From Streptococcus sp. oral taxon 431 (lineage in GTDB: Bacteria > Bacillota > Bacilli > Lactobacillales > Streptococcaceae): 64,000 bases of DNA. This document shows, in pieces, positions 1 to 8,472 of the stretch. The translations under genes and the position numbers were made by a program. Each line of letters starts with the position of its first letter. Position 1 is the first letter of the stretch. The notes beneath the pieces were generated by a model that saw nothing but the letters and a program-made list of their open reading frames with translations, was not told where the DNA came from and did not search any database. Where the stretch lies: assembly GCF_001553685.1 (NCBI RefSeq), contig NZ_CP014264.1, positions 1,062,001-1,126,000 of the forward strand, in the 5' to 3' direction.

Positions 1-1
1 A

Positions 2-733
2 ATCGGTGAAAGTTTGGAACACTATGCAGAAAGTGAGTTTAACAAGGTTCGAAGCTTTGCCTTTCCAAATGCATACTTTGAGAAGGACAATAAGGTTTCA
101 GCACGTGGTTCTAAGGGCGATTTTATCTTCCGTGATTTTGATGAAAATGGACTAGAATTCATTTCCATCATGTTTGAGATGAAAAATGAAGCAGACGGGA
201 CAGAGAAGAAACATAAAAATGCAGACTTCTATAAAGAGTTGGATAAGGATCGTCGTGAGAAAAACTGTGAGTATGCAGTTTTGGTAAGTATGCTTGAGGC
301 TGATAACGACTACTTCAATACTGGGATTGTCGATGTTAGTCACGAATATGATAAGATGTATGTCATTCGTCCCCAGTTCTTTATCCATTTGATTGGACTC
401 TTGCGCAATGCTGCACTGAATTCTCTCAAATACAAGCAGGAATTGGCTTTGGTTCGCGAGCAAAATATTGACATTACGCATTTCGAGGAAGATTTGGATG
501 CCTTTAAGGTAGCCTTTGCAAAGAACTATAATTCAGCTTCTGTTAACTTTGGTAAGGCCATTGACGAAATTGACAAGGCTATCAAACGCATGGAAGAAGT
601 CAAGAAATTCCTAACAACATCAGAAAACCAACTCCGCCTTGCTAACAACAAATTGGATGATGTTTCCGTTAAAAAATTGACTCGGAAGAATCCGACTATG
701 AAAGCAAAATTTGAAGCCTTGAAGGAAGACTAG
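2..733 (+). CDS. DUF2130 family protein, 5' end outside the window
   Basis: The frame is open from the first bases of the window (reads I-G-E-S before the first possible start, a TTG at 14), so this is the C-terminal part of a longer gene; the family is usually around 400 residues and about 244 are present. The charged region with GDFIFRD and FEMKNE followed by a long helical, lysine/glutamate-rich tail is typical of the DUF2130 family, whose biochemical role is not established. The FEMKNE stretch looks like a beta strand and could belong to a nuclease-like fold, but that is only an impression. The next gene follows 9 bases later and is probably co-transcribed. Confidence 0.75.
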   Translation: MGESLEHYAESEFNKVRSFAFPNAYFEKDNKVSARGSKGDFIFRDFDENGLEFISIMFEMKNEADGTEKKHKNADFYKELDKDRREKNCEYAVLVSMLEADNDYFNTGIVDVSHEYDKMYVIRPQFFIHLIGLLRNAALNSLKYKQELALVREQNIDITHFEEDLDAFKVAFAKNYNSASVNFGKAIDEIDKAIKRMEEVKKFLTTSENQLRLANNKLDDVSVKKLTRKNPTMKAKFEALKED

Positions 734-742
734 GAGGATCCT

Positions 743-1186
743 ATGCAGATACGAAAAGCAACCATGAAAGATGCTGAAGCCCTACTGTCTTTATACGAAG
801 ACTTGGGCTATCCAACGACCGCTTCTAATCTGTCTCGACGTTTAGAAATGATTCTTTCTCAACCACATTATGGCTGTCTTCTAGCTGAAAGAAACGGAGA
901 AATTTTAGGTTTCTTAGGTTATGCAAAGCTCTTCTTTTTTGAAACAGATGGATCTTATTATCGTATTTTAGCTTTGTCAGTTGCAAAAGAAACAAGACGA
1001 CAAGGAATTGCTAGTAGGCTAATTGATGAATTGAAAAAACAAGCAGTAAAAGAAGGAGTTAAGGCACTGGCTCTAAATAGTGGATTAACCGCTGAACGAA
1101 ATGCTGCACATCAGTTTTATCAGGCAGTTGGATTTGAAAAAGTGACTGCCGGCTTTGCCTTGCATTTAAAAACTCAACATAAATAA
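743..1186 (+). CDS. GNAT family N-acetyltransferase
   Basis: A 147-residue protein of the size of a single GNAT domain. The acetyl-CoA binding motif is visible in the middle (ALSVAKETRRQGIASRLIDEL, with the R/Q-x-x-G-I-A/G signature around residues 85-95), and the C-terminal NAAHQFYQAVGFEK motif is the usual final GNAT element. Substrate cannot be told from sequence. A good Shine-Dalgarno (AGGAGG, 733-738) precedes the ATG, and the gene sits just 9 bases behind the DUF2130 gene, so the two probably share a transcript. Confidence 0.85.
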   Translation: MQIRKATMKDAEALLSLYEDLGYPTTASNLSRRLEMILSQPHYGCLLAERNGEILGFLGYAKLFFFETDGSYYRILALSVAKETRRQGIASRLIDELKKQAVKEGVKALALNSGLTAERNAAHQFYQAVGFEKVTAGFALHLKTQHK

Positions 1187-1217
1187 ATCATGAAAAAATA
1201 GTAGAGGGAACGAAGTA

Positions 1218-2022
1218 ATGTCTTCAACAAAAGGGAAAACATTATATTTTAACGATAAGAGCATGGATTATGTGACCTTTGGAAAAGGGAATCAACCTCT
1301 GGTAATTATACCAGGATTGGGCGATGGACTACAAACGGTTAAAGGTATGGCTATGTCTTTTTCAATCACATACCGTATACTTGCCGAACGTTACAAAATT
1401 TATGTTTTTTCTCGAATCAATGAGTTGAGGCAGGGTTATACCACCCGGGATATGGCAGCAGATGTTGCAGAAGCAATGGTGGTATTGAATATTACCAGTG
1501 CCTATGTTATGGGGATTTCACAAGGTGGGATGATTGCCCAATGGCTAGCTGTAAACTTTCCAGAAAAGGTTCAAAAGCTCATTTTAGCCGTGACCACTGC
1601 AAAACTAAGTAATCTAGGCAGGGGAGAGAATTAGTCGCTGGCTGAACCTGAGTCAAATAGGAAATTATAAAGATCTGATGATTGATATCGCTCGTCATTC
1701 TTACACGACTAAATCCTTTGGAAAATTTAAATACCTTTATCGAATAATGGGAATTTTTGGTCATATTAAAGATAAACAACGTATTGATATTCAGTCTGTA
1801 TCTTGTTTGAAACATGATAGTCTAGATTTTTTGGAAAAAATCAACTGCCCTACGTTAATCATTGGAGCAGAAAAAGATGATGTTCTTGGCGTAGATGATT
1901 CGTTTGGATTGCATCATCATATCAGAGGTAGTCAACTGATTATATTACCAGGGTGTGGACATGCACTCTATGAACAGAATAAGGATTTCCAAAAAAGAGT
2001 TTTAGTATTTTTAGAAAGTTAA
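1218..2022 (+). pseudogene. alpha/beta hydrolase, split by a frameshift
   Basis: Two consecutive reading frames together make one alpha/beta-hydrolase of about 268 residues. The first part (1218-1634) carries the oxyanion region (IPGLGDG) and the nucleophile elbow G-I-S-Q-G-G with the catalytic serine; the second (1678-2022 from its first ATG) carries the late acid (GAEKDDVLG) and the catalytic histidine (GCGHALYE). The frames join at a run of four G (1621-1624): removing one G gives a continuous G-R-E-R-I-S-R-W-L-N reading. The likely cause is a +1 slip in the G run, so the nucleophile and histidine are on separate frames and the enzyme should be inactive unless the shift is a sequencing error or is bypassed by ribosomal or transcriptional slippage. 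It ends 3 bases before truB. Confidence 0.8.
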
Positions 2023-2025
2023 TAA

Positions 2026-2904
2026 ATGAACGGTATTATCAACTTAAAAAAAGAGGCGGGGATGACCTCGCATGATGCAGTTTTCAAGCTGCGTAGGATT
2101 TTAGGAACTAAGAAGATTGGTCATGGAGGGACTTTAGACCCTGATGTTGTCGGTGTTTTACCCATTGCCGTCGGTAAGGCAACCCGCATGGTCGAGTTTA
2201 TGCAGGACGAGGGTAAAGTCTATGAAGGAGAAATAACTCTTGGATATTCTACAACAACTGAAGACGCTAGTGGTGAAGTTGTTGCAGAGACACCAGTATT
2301 GTCTCCTTTAGATGAAAAGATTGTTGATCAAGCGATTGCCAGTCTGACAGGTCCAATCACTCAGATTCCACCTATGTACTCGGCTGTCAAGGTCAATGGT
2401 CGCAAACTCTATGAATATGCGCGTGCTGGTCAGGAAGTGGAGCGTCCAGAACGTCAGGTGACGATTTATAGTTTTGAACGAACAAGTTCCATTTTCTATG
2501 AAAATAATCTGGCTCGATTTACCTTCCGTGTAAAATGTAGCAAAGGGACTTATATCCGGACCTTGTCAGTTGACTTGGGAGAAAAACTTGGCTATGCAGC
2601 TCATATGTCTTATTTAACACGAACAAGCGCTGCGGGCTTACAGTTAGATGATGCTTTGACCTTGAATGAAATTGAGGAAAAGGTTCAAGCTGGTGAGTTA
2701 GACTTTCTTCATCCCTTAGAGATTGGTACAGGTGACTTAGTTAAGGTTTATTTGACCCCAGAGCAGGCTGAAGAAGTGCGTTTTGGTCGCTTTATTGAAT
2801 TGGAGCAAACTGAGAAGGAATTGGCTGGTTTTGAAGGTGATAAGTTATTAGCCATTTTAGAGAAACGGGATACTCTTTATAAACCAAGAAAGGTTTTCAA
2901 TTGA
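2026..2904 (+). CDS. truB: tRNA pseudouridine(55) synthase TruB
   Basis: 292 residues, normal TruB length. It isomerises U55 in the T-loop of tRNAs to pseudouridine. The N-terminal [19 protein letters not shown] start and the G-G-T-L-D-P-D motif are diagnostic; Asp38 in TLDPD is the catalytic aspartate. The C-terminal part after residue about 230 is the small PUA-like extension found in Firmicute TruB. The ATG follows the stop of the broken hydrolase by 3 bases, so translation may be coupled. In many streptococci truB is followed by ribF; here ribF lies 10 kb away. Confidence 0.95.
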   Translation: MNGIINLKKEAGMTSHDAVFKLRRILGTKKIGHGGTLDPDVVGVLPIAVGKATRMVEFMQDEGKVYEGEITLGYSTTTEDASGEVVAETPVLSPLDEKIVDQAIASLTGPITQIPPMYSAVKVNGRKLYEYARAGQEVERPERQVTIYSFERTSSIFYENNLARFTFRVKCSKGTYIRTLSVDLGEKLGYAAHMSYLTRTSAAGLQLDDALTLNEIEEKVQAGELDFLHPLEIGTGDLVKVYLTPEQAEEVRFGRFIELEQTEKELAGFEGDKLLAILEKRDTLYKPRKVFN

Positions 2905-3013
2905 TTAGGACCGGTGGTAAAATTGCAAACTGATGTTTAGTTTAAAAAAGCTGAAAGACAATTTAGTTTAGAAGAGAAATTGTTTTGAAAAAGGGTTGAA
3001 AACACGGTGATAT

Positions 3014-3042
3014 TTGACAGTTTTGCTTGCTTATGATAATAT
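3014..3042 (+). promoter_or_regulatory. sigma-A promoter of rocS
   Basis: TTGACA at 3014-3019, a 17-base spacer and TAATAT at 3037-3042, with TG one base before the -10 (extended -10). It lies 38 bases before the rocS start. The truB-rocS gap otherwise shows no terminator or other structure. Confidence 0.75.
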
Positions 3043-3080
3043 TTAAATAAAGAAAAGCTAGAAAACTTTCAGAGGATATT

Positions 3081-3572
3081 ATGAGTATTGAGATGACTGT
3101 AAGTGAGATTGCTGAGGTTTTGGGCTTGTCCCGCCAAGCAATCAATAACCGTGTCAAGGAATTACCTGAAGAAGATACGACTAAAAATGATAAAGGAGTC
3201 ACTGTGGTAACTCGCAGTGGCTTGATTAAGCTTGAAGAAATCTACAAAAAAACTATTTTTGAAGATGAACCTGTTAGTGATGATGTGAAGCAACGTGAAT
3301 TAATGGAGATTCTTGTTGATGAAAAGAACGCTGAAATCATCCGTCTTTATGAGCAATTAAAGGCTAAAGACAAACAGTTAGCTGAAAAAGATGAACAGAT
3401 GCGTGTCAAAGACCGTCAAATCGCAGAAAAAGATAAGCAATTGGATCAACAACAACAGTTAACCCTACAAGCCATGAAGGACCAAGAAACCCTTCAGTTG
3501 GAGTTGGATCAGGCTAAGCAAGAAGTACAAGCAACGAAGAAAGGCTTCTTTGCTCGCTTATTTGGAGGATAA
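3081..3572 (+). CDS. rocS: RocS-like chromosome segregation protein (DUF536)
   Basis: 163 residues. An N-terminal helix-turn-helix (residues 3-28, VSEIAEVLGLSRQAINNRV) is followed by a long coiled coil built of K-D-K-Q-L/E-K-D repeats (about residues 80-150) and a short amphipathic C-terminal helix (KKGFFARLFGG) suited to membrane contact. This order and length match RocS of S. pneumoniae, a DNA- and membrane-binding protein that works with ParB in chromosome segregation and protects the nucleoid from division. The C-terminal DUF536 family is also seen in plasmid replication accessory proteins, the main alternative. It has its own promoter and a terminator, so it is monocistronic. Confidence 0.8.
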   Translation: MSIEMTVSEIAEVLGLSRQAINNRVKELPEEDTTKNDKGVTVVTRSGLIKLEEIYKKTIFEDEPVSDDVKQRELMEILVDEKNAEIIRLYEQLKAKDKQLAEKDEQMRVKDRQIAEKDKQLDQQQQLTLQAMKDQETLQLELDQAKQEVQATKKGFFARLFGG

Positions 3573-3576
3573 GAAA

Positions 3577-3617
3577 AAACTGCTTGGTTTCTAGATATAA
3601 CCAAGTAGTTTCTTTTT
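3577..3617 (+). terminator. Rho-independent terminator after rocS
   Basis: A 13-bp stem with one mismatch (3577-3589 pairs with 3599-3611) and a U-rich tail follow directly behind the rocS stop codon. Confidence 0.85.
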
Positions 3618-3641
3618 CAAATACAATAAGGAATGGATAAG

Positions 3642-4232
3642 ATGGAAAAATTAAGAGATTATATTTCATTTGATTTGGAATTTAATAAACACCAAGATAA
3701 AACTCACTTGATTCAGGTATCTGCAGTCCGTTTTAAAGATGGTGAAGAAGTAGGAGCATTTGACTCATATGTTCATACCGATGTACCATTGAAAAGTTTT
3801 ATAAACGGCTTAACGGGTATCACGTCTGAAACCTTGAAAGATGCACCGATGGTGGAGGAAGTTCTTAAGAATTTTCAAGACTTTGTTGGTGAATTACCCC
3901 TTGTTGGTTATAATGCAGCCAAGAGTGATTTACCAATCTTACTAGAGTATGGATTGGATTATAGTCGTCAATATCTAGTCGATCTCTATGATGAAGCTTT
4001 TGAGCGACGGAGTTCGGATCTTCACGGCATTGCAAATCTAAAATTACAGACTGTTGCTGAATTTTTAGGATTCAAGGGGCAGTCTCATAATAGTTTAGAG
4101 GATGCACGAATGACTGCGCGTGTTTATGAAGCTTTTCTAGAATCTGATGAAAGCAGAATTTTACTGGACTCCAAGAGTAGCCTGAACTCTAATCCTTTTG
4201 GTGGACTAGATTTGTCACAGTTTTTTGATTAG
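3642..4232 (+). CDS. DnaQ-like 3'-5' exonuclease (DEDDh family)
   Basis: The DEDDh signature is visible: SFDLEFN (D11, E13) for Exo I, a central aspartate in GYNAAKSDLP for Exo II, and HNSLEDARMTARV with His and Asp for Exo III. It probably trims single-stranded DNA or RNA ends; it is a stand-alone exonuclease of 196 residues rather than the PolC-embedded or DinG-fused type. An earlier in-frame ATG exists at 3633, but the AAGGA Shine-Dalgarno (3628-3632) touches that codon; it is 9 bases from the ATG at 3642, which I therefore chose. The gene is followed after 8 bases by the phosphodiesterase, forming a probable operon. Confidence 0.8.
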   Translation: MEKLRDYISFDLEFNKHQDKTHLIQVSAVRFKDGEEVGAFDSYVHTDVPLKSFINGLTGITSETLKDAPMVEEVLKNFQDFVGELPLVGYNAAKSDLPILLEYGLDYSRQYLVDLYDEAFERRSSDLHGIANLKLQTVAEFLGFKGQSHNSLEDARMTARVYEAFLESDESRILLDSKSSLNSNPFGGLDLSQFFD

Positions 4233-4240
4233 GAGGTTTT

Positions 4241-6004
4241 ATGAAACCTGAAAAACCTAAAAAATTGGGTTTTAAAAAGATTTACCTCAATCTTGATAAA
4301 ATCCTCTTTCTATTTTTTCTAATCTTCATGCTGGTAGACTATATTTGGTTGCCACTGAACTCATTGATAGCAGGTTTTTTACTCAGTCAGACGGGCTATT
4401 TATTTATTTCCTATAACAATGTTTTTGAAATTTTAAAACATGCGCCTTTAGTCAGCCTTGGGTTTTTAATCTTAATAGCCATTAACCTTTTAGTAGCCTA
4501 TTTTCAACTAAGTCTCCTCTTTATTGGGGCTCGACACCTTCTCTATCACGAGAAACGAACCTTGATTGAGTATAGTCGCAAGGTCTTTCGTGAAAGTATA
4601 GCCTTTATGAAACGTCTGACTCTTTCCAAGGCCTTGTTTATCTTCGTTTATATTGCTATGATTTTTCCGTTTATCAGGAAGATTTTTAAAATTTATTATT
4701 TTAATAAAATAGTGATACCTGAGTTTATTCAGACCTACATGGAAGACAAATACTGGATGTGGTGGATTGGTTTTATCATCTTATCAATCCTCTTCCTATA
4801 CGTTTCTGTTAAGTTGATTTTTGTTTTGCCAAAAATCTTTTATGACAAAATGACGGTTAAGGAAGCAGTGGTTTACAGTTTAGAAAAAACCAGAAATCAT
4901 TTTTGGTTTTACGCTTGGCATCTCTTTCTCATTGTTGTCAAAACAAATCTTTTCTTTTATTTACCTTTAATTCCTCTATTGATGATCCAGTCTTTAGCAG
5001 ATGGTCTCACACACCGAGAATCATTGATTCTAGCTATTTCAAACTATATTTTGATTAAAAATATCCACTATATGTCTTTAACCTACTTCTTGGTTAAGTT
5101 TACCTCCTTTTTAACTGGTGAGGAGTTGGATATTATGCCAAGACGGAAAAAGGACCATATTATGAGATGGGGTGTAATGGGGTGCGCAAGTATCTTCTTT
5201 GCGATTGAAGGCTATATTTATCTCGAAGCACCCGTAGTCAATCCTCCACTTGTCATCTCTCACAGAGGAGTTTCTAATGGGAATGGTGTCCAAAATACAG
5301 TTGAATCCTTAGAAAAAACAGCTCAGTTAAAACCAGATTTAGTTGAGATGGATGTGCAAGAAACAAAGGATGGTCAGTTTGTCATGATGCATGATGCGAA
5401 CCTAAAAAGTTTAGCGGGATTAAATGTAACACCACAAGACTTAACTTTAGATGAGTTGAAGCAATTAGATATTTATGAAAATGGTTATCAGACTAAAATA
5501 TCTAGCTTTGATGATTATATAAATCGTGCCAATGACCTTCATCAGAAATTGCTGATCGAAATAAAAACAAGTCGAAAAGATAGTGCTCAGATGATGGATC
5601 ATTTTCTAGATCAATATGGAGCAAAAATTAAAATCTATGGGCATCAGATGCAATCTTTGGATTATCATGTTATTGAAAAAGTTACCCAGTATGATAAAGA
5701 GATTCCAGTCTATTTCATACTGCCCTATAATTCCGTTTTTCCAAGAACAAATGCTACAGGTTATACCATGGAATATTCTACCTTAGATGAATATTTTGTA
5801 ACCAAGCTTTGGAATACAAAACAAAAACTCTATGTATGGACAATCAATGGTTCGGAATCCTTTGATAAGTCCCTACGTTTGGGAGTTGATGGTATGATAA
5901 CAGATGATTTGGAAAAAATTAAAGAAGAGCTTGAGACCGCTCAGGAAGATCCTGAATATACGGACTTGCTTCTCAAGAAAGCAACAGAAATATTTACTTT
6001 CTAG
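4241..6004 (+). CDS. Membrane-anchored glycerophosphodiester phosphodiesterase
   Basis: 587 residues in two parts. Residues 1-330 hold a multi-spanning membrane domain (about eight hydrophobic segments) of the type fused to GDPD enzymes in Gram-positive bacteria. Residues 336-587 are a GDPD TIM barrel with the catalytic set visible: H341-R-G, E369-x-D371, and H384-D. The enzyme hydrolyses glycerophosphodiesters to glycerol-3-phosphate and an alcohol, presumably at the membrane face and possibly acting on lipid headgroups or teichoic acid linkages; the exact substrate is not evident. A 19-residue tail past the barrel is charged. It shares a transcript with the exonuclease upstream and is closed by a bidirectional terminator. 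Confidence 0.88.
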   Translation: MKPEKPKKLGFKKIYLNLDKILFLFFLIFMLVDYIWLPLNSLIAGFLLSQTGYLFISYNNVFEILKHAPLVSLGFLILIAINLLVAYFQLSLLFIGARHLLYHEKRTLIEYSRKVFRESIAFMKRLTLSKALFIFVYIAMIFPFIRKIFKIYYFNKIVIPEFIQTYMEDKYWMWWIGFIILSILFLYVSVKLIFVLPKIFYDKMTVKEAVVYSLEKTRNHFWFYAWHLFLIVVKTNLFFYLPLIPLLMIQSLADGLTHRESLILAISNYILIKNIHYMSLTYFLVKFTSFLTGEELDIMPRRKKDHIMRWGVMGCASIFFAIEGYIYLEAPVVNPPLVISHRGVSNGNGVQNTVESLEKTAQLKPDLVEMDVQETKDGQFVMMHDANLKSLAGLNVTPQDLTLDELKQLDIYENGYQTKISSFDDYINRANDLHQKLLIEIKTSRKDSAQMMDHFLDQYGAKIKIYGHQMQSLDYHVIEKVTQYDKEIPVYFILPYNSVFPRTNATGYTMEYSTLDEYFVTKLWNTKQKLYVWTINGSESFDKSLRLGVDGMITDDLEKIKEELETAQEDPEYTDLLLKKATEIFTF

Positions 6005-6011
6005 GTAAGAC

Positions 6012-6045
6012 AAAAGAGGCTGAATTGAACATCAGCCTCTTTTTA
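6012..6045. terminator. Bidirectional terminator between the phosphodiesterase gene and ebfC
   Basis: A 12-bp perfect stem (AAAAGAGGCTGA / TCAGCCTCTTTT) with an 8-base loop and T runs on both strands sits between two convergent genes. Confidence 0.85.
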
Positions 6046-6050
6046 TACTA

Positions 6051-6350
6051 TTAGAATGGTAATTTACCAGCAAAAGCCCCTAGTTTCTTTTTAGTTGCTT
6101 CATCAATTTGCTCAAGAGCAGCATTGACTGCTTGAACTGTCATATCTGATAGAGTTTCAATATCTTCTGGGTCAACAACTGCTGGATTGAAGTCAATCCT
6201 AACAATTTTCTTGTCTCCTGTTAGTGTAGCAGTTACAAGGTTTTGGGCAGAAGTTCCAACAAATTCTGTAGCAGCAAGTTCAGCTTGACTTTGCTCCATT
6301 TGTTTTTGAAGTTTTTGAGCTTGACGCATCATGTTTTGCATATTCATCAT
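6051..6350 (-). CDS. ebfC: YbaB/EbfC family nucleoid-associated protein
   Basis: 99 residues, the normal size of the family. A Met/Gln-rich N-terminal helix ([22 protein letters not shown]) leads into a beta-sheet core with [27 protein letters not shown], then a helical end. EbfC proteins are dimers that bind DNA with little or weak sequence preference. Two ATG codons are adjacent (6350 and 6347); the Shine-Dalgarno (AAGGAAG) lies about 11 bases upstream of the first. It is transcribed alone on the minus strand and diverges from the lic operon. Confidence 0.9.
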   Translation of the reverse strand: MMNMQNMMRQAQKLQKQMEQSQAELAATEFVGTSAQNLVTATLTGDKKIVRIDFNPAVVDPEDIETLSDMTVQAVNAALEQIDEATKKKLGAFAGKLPF

Positions 6351-6455
6351 GGTGGTATATAGCTTCCTTTTCTATTATTTTCCCTACTATTTTAACAATT
6401 TTAACTAGAAAAGTCTAATTTAAATCTAAGTATTATCTTAGAACCAACTTTAAAC

Positions 6456-6499
6456 TTTAAGGTTTCTTTAAGGTTTCTTTAAGGTTTCTATACTATTCT
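6456..6499 (+). promoter_or_regulatory. CiaR-type operator/promoter (three TTTAAG repeats) of the lic operon
   Basis: TTTAAG occurs at 6456-6461, 6467-6472 and 6478-6483, each separated by the identical spacer GTTTC. The established CiaR binding site is two TTTAAG copies 5 bases apart at the -35 position of the activated promoter, and the lic operon is a known member of the pneumococcal CiaR regulon. The last copy is followed after 10 bases by TATTCT (6494-6499), a possible -10. Three copies instead of two offer two overlapping binding sites. Confidence 0.8.
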
Positions 6500-6650
6500 G
6501 AAGAACTCTATATTAATAGAATTGATTAGATCTTGATAGGAGAAATGAGAAAATCATTTGTATTTTATAAAAGAAAGTTCACTAGGAAGAAATAATGTTC
6601 AGATTAAGGTTTAAAAAGAGCGTTTTCTAGGCATAAAGTCTTTGTATTTC

Positions 6651-6680
6651 TTTCAAGATAGAGCCAGATTGTGATATAAT
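6651..6680 (+). promoter_or_regulatory. Second, constitutive-type promoter of tarI
   Basis: TATAAT at 6675-6680 with TG one base upstream (TGaTATAAT) and TTTCAA at 6651-6656 with an 18-base spacer. A start near 6687 would give a short leader to the tarI ATG at 6726, which is preceded by AAGGAG. Confidence 0.75.
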
Positions 6681-6725
6681 AGTTAACAATAAGTTTTTTT
6701 TAGAATGAACTAAAGGAGTATAAAA

Positions 6726-7433
6726 ATGATCTACGCTGGAATTTTAGCGGGTGGCACTGGCACACGCATGGGGATCAGTAATTTGCCTAAACAATTTCTT
6801 GAGTTGGGAGATCGCCCAATCTTAATTCACACTATTGAGAAATTTGTTTTGGAACCAAGTATTGAGCGAATTGTAGTTGGAGTTCACGGGGACTGGGTGA
6901 CACACGCAGAAGATTTAGTTGAAAAATTCCTTCCACTCCATAAAGATCGTATCATTATCACCAAAGGTGGTGCAGATCGAAATTCTAGTATTGAAAAGAT
7001 CATCGAAGCCATTGATGCTTACCGTCCAATCGCAGAAGATGATATCGTGGTCACTCATGACTCTGTTCGTCCTTTTATCACACTTCGAATGATTCAAGAC
7101 AACATTGAACTGGCTAAAAATCATGATGCTGTCGATACCGTGGTTGAAGCAGTCGATACCATTGTAGAGAGTACAAACGGACAATTCATCACAGATATTC
7201 CAAACCGTGCCCATCTCTATCAAGGACAAACTCCACAAACCTTCCGTTGCAAGGACTTTATAGATCTCTATGGTTCTTTATCAGCAGAAGAAAAAGAAAT
7301 TTTGACAGATGCATGTAAAATCTTTGTCATTAAGGGAAAAGATGTAGCCTTGGCTAAGGGTGAATACTCTAACCTTAAAATTACAACAGTTACAGACTTG
7401 AAGATTGCTAAAAGCATGATTGAGAAAGACTAA
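6726..7433 (+). CDS. tarI: CTP:ribitol-5-phosphate cytidylyltransferase TarI
   Basis: 235 residues of the IspD/TarI cytidylyltransferase family: the nucleotide-binding N-terminus LAGGTGTRMG and the downstream PKQFLEL are visible, as is the substrate-side VTHDSVRPF. It joins CTP and D-ribitol-5-phosphate to CDP-ribitol for teichoic acid chains. IspD is the main sequence alternative, but the adjoining tarJ and lic genes settle the call. It is the first gene of a five-gene operon in the order known from S. pneumoniae (tarI-tarJ-licA-licB-licC). Confidence 0.94.
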   Translation: MIYAGILAGGTGTRMGISNLPKQFLELGDRPILIHTIEKFVLEPSIERIVVGVHGDWVTHAEDLVEKFLPLHKDRIIITKGGADRNSSIEKIIEAIDAYRPIAEDDIVVTHDSVRPFITLRMIQDNIELAKNHDAVDTVVEAVDTIVESTNGQFITDIPNRAHLYQGQTPQTFRCKDFIDLYGSLSAEEKEILTDACKIFVIKGKDVALAKGEYSNLKITTVTDLKIAKSMIEKD

Positions 7434-7437
7434 AGAC

Positions 7438-8460
7438 ATGATTAATCAAATTTATCAACTGACAAAGCCAAAGTTTATCAATATCAAATATCAAGAAGAA
7501 GAGATTGATCAAGAGAATCAAATCCTTATTCGACCAAACTATATGGCAGTTTGTCATGCGGATCAACGCTACTACCAAGGTAAACGCGATCCAAAAATCT
7601 TATCAAAGAAACTTCCAATGGCTATGATCCACGAGTCTTGTGGAACGGTCATTTCTGATCCAACTGGTACTTATCAAGTGGGTCAGAAGGTTGTCATGAT
7701 TCCAAATCAACCACCTATGCAGAGTGACGAGGAATTTTATGAAAACTACATGACTGGAACTTATTTCCTATCGAGTGGTTATGATGGGTTTATGCGAGAA
7801 TTCGTTTCTCTACCTAAGGATCGTGTGGTATCTTATGAGGACATCGAAGATACAGTAGCTGCCATTACTGAATTTGTCAGTGTTGGCATGCACGCCATGA
7901 ATCGTTTCTTGACAGTTTCTCACAGTAGACGTCAGCGTATTGCAGTGATTGGGGATGGTAGTCTAGCTTTTGTCATGGCTAATATTATCAACTATACCTT
8001 GCCTGAAGCAGAGATTATCGTCATTGGGCGCCACTGGGAGAAATTGGAACTCTTCTCTTTTGCTAAAGAGCTCTATATTACGGATAGCATCCCAGAAGAT
8101 CTTAGTTTTGACCACGGTTTCGAATGCTGTGGTGGTGATGGATGCGGGCCTGCTATTAATGACTTGATTCGTTACATCAAACCACAGGGAACCATTCTCA
8201 TGATGGGCGTTAGCGAGTATAAGGTTAATATCAATACTCGTGATTCCTTGGAAAAAGGTCTACTATTAGTTGGCTCTTCTCGTTCTGGAAGAGTTGACTT
8301 TGAAAATGCAATACAGATGATGGAAGTTAAAAAATTTGCAAATCGTCTGAAAAATATCATTTATCTGGAAGAACCAGTGAGAGAAATCAAGGACATTCAT
8401 CGTGTTTTTGCAACAGACCTTAATACTGCCTTCAAGACAGTATTTAAGTGGAAAGTCTAA
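7438..8460 (+). CDS. tarJ: Ribulose-5-phosphate reductase TarJ
   Basis: A zinc-type alcohol dehydrogenase (MDR family) of 340 residues. It reduces ribulose-5-phosphate to ribitol-5-phosphate with NADPH and hands the product to TarI. Visible landmarks are NYMAVCHADQRYYQG near the N-terminus (zinc-ligand cysteine), the MIHESCG motif and the Rossmann turn AVIGDGSLA. I start it at the ATG at 7438 (M-I-N-Q-I-Y), 4 bases after the tarI stop; an in-frame ATG at 7420 would overlap tarI. No strong Shine-Dalgarno is seen, so translation is probably coupled to tarI. Confidence 0.92.
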   Translation: MINQIYQLTKPKFINIKYQEEEIDQENQILIRPNYMAVCHADQRYYQGKRDPKILSKKLPMAMIHESCGTVISDPTGTYQVGQKVVMIPNQPPMQSDEEFYENYMTGTYFLSSGYDGFMREFVSLPKDRVVSYEDIEDTVAAITEFVSVGMHAMNRFLTVSHSRRQRIAVIGDGSLAFVMANIINYTLPEAEIIVIGRHWEKLELFSFAKELYITDSIPEDLSFDHGFECCGGDGCGPAINDLIRYIKPQGTILMMGVSEYKVNINTRDSLEKGLLLVGSSRSGRVDFENAIQMMEVKKFANRLKNIIYLEEPVREIKDIHRVFATDLNTAFKTVFKWKV

Positions 8461-8472
8461 TGGAGGATTATT

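Larger units (their letters stand above)
6351..6725. other. 375-base regulatory region between ebfC and tarI
   Basis: The AT-rich gap holds the start of ebfC on the minus strand and two stacked promoters for tarI on the plus strand: one with a triple CiaR-type repeat around 6456-6499 and one with an extended -10 at 6675-6680. Between them lies a 16-codon ATG-TAA frame (6545-6595, M-R-K-S-F-V-F-Y start) whose Shine-Dalgarno is only 2 bases from its ATG, so translation is doubtful. Confidence 0.7.

Noticed and set aside
5111..5293. Short antisense frames inside the phosphodiesterase, tarI, nrd, pts, fhs, lysS and pcrA genes
   Set aside because: All lie opposite well-supported genes and show no promoter, ribosome site or recognisable protein.
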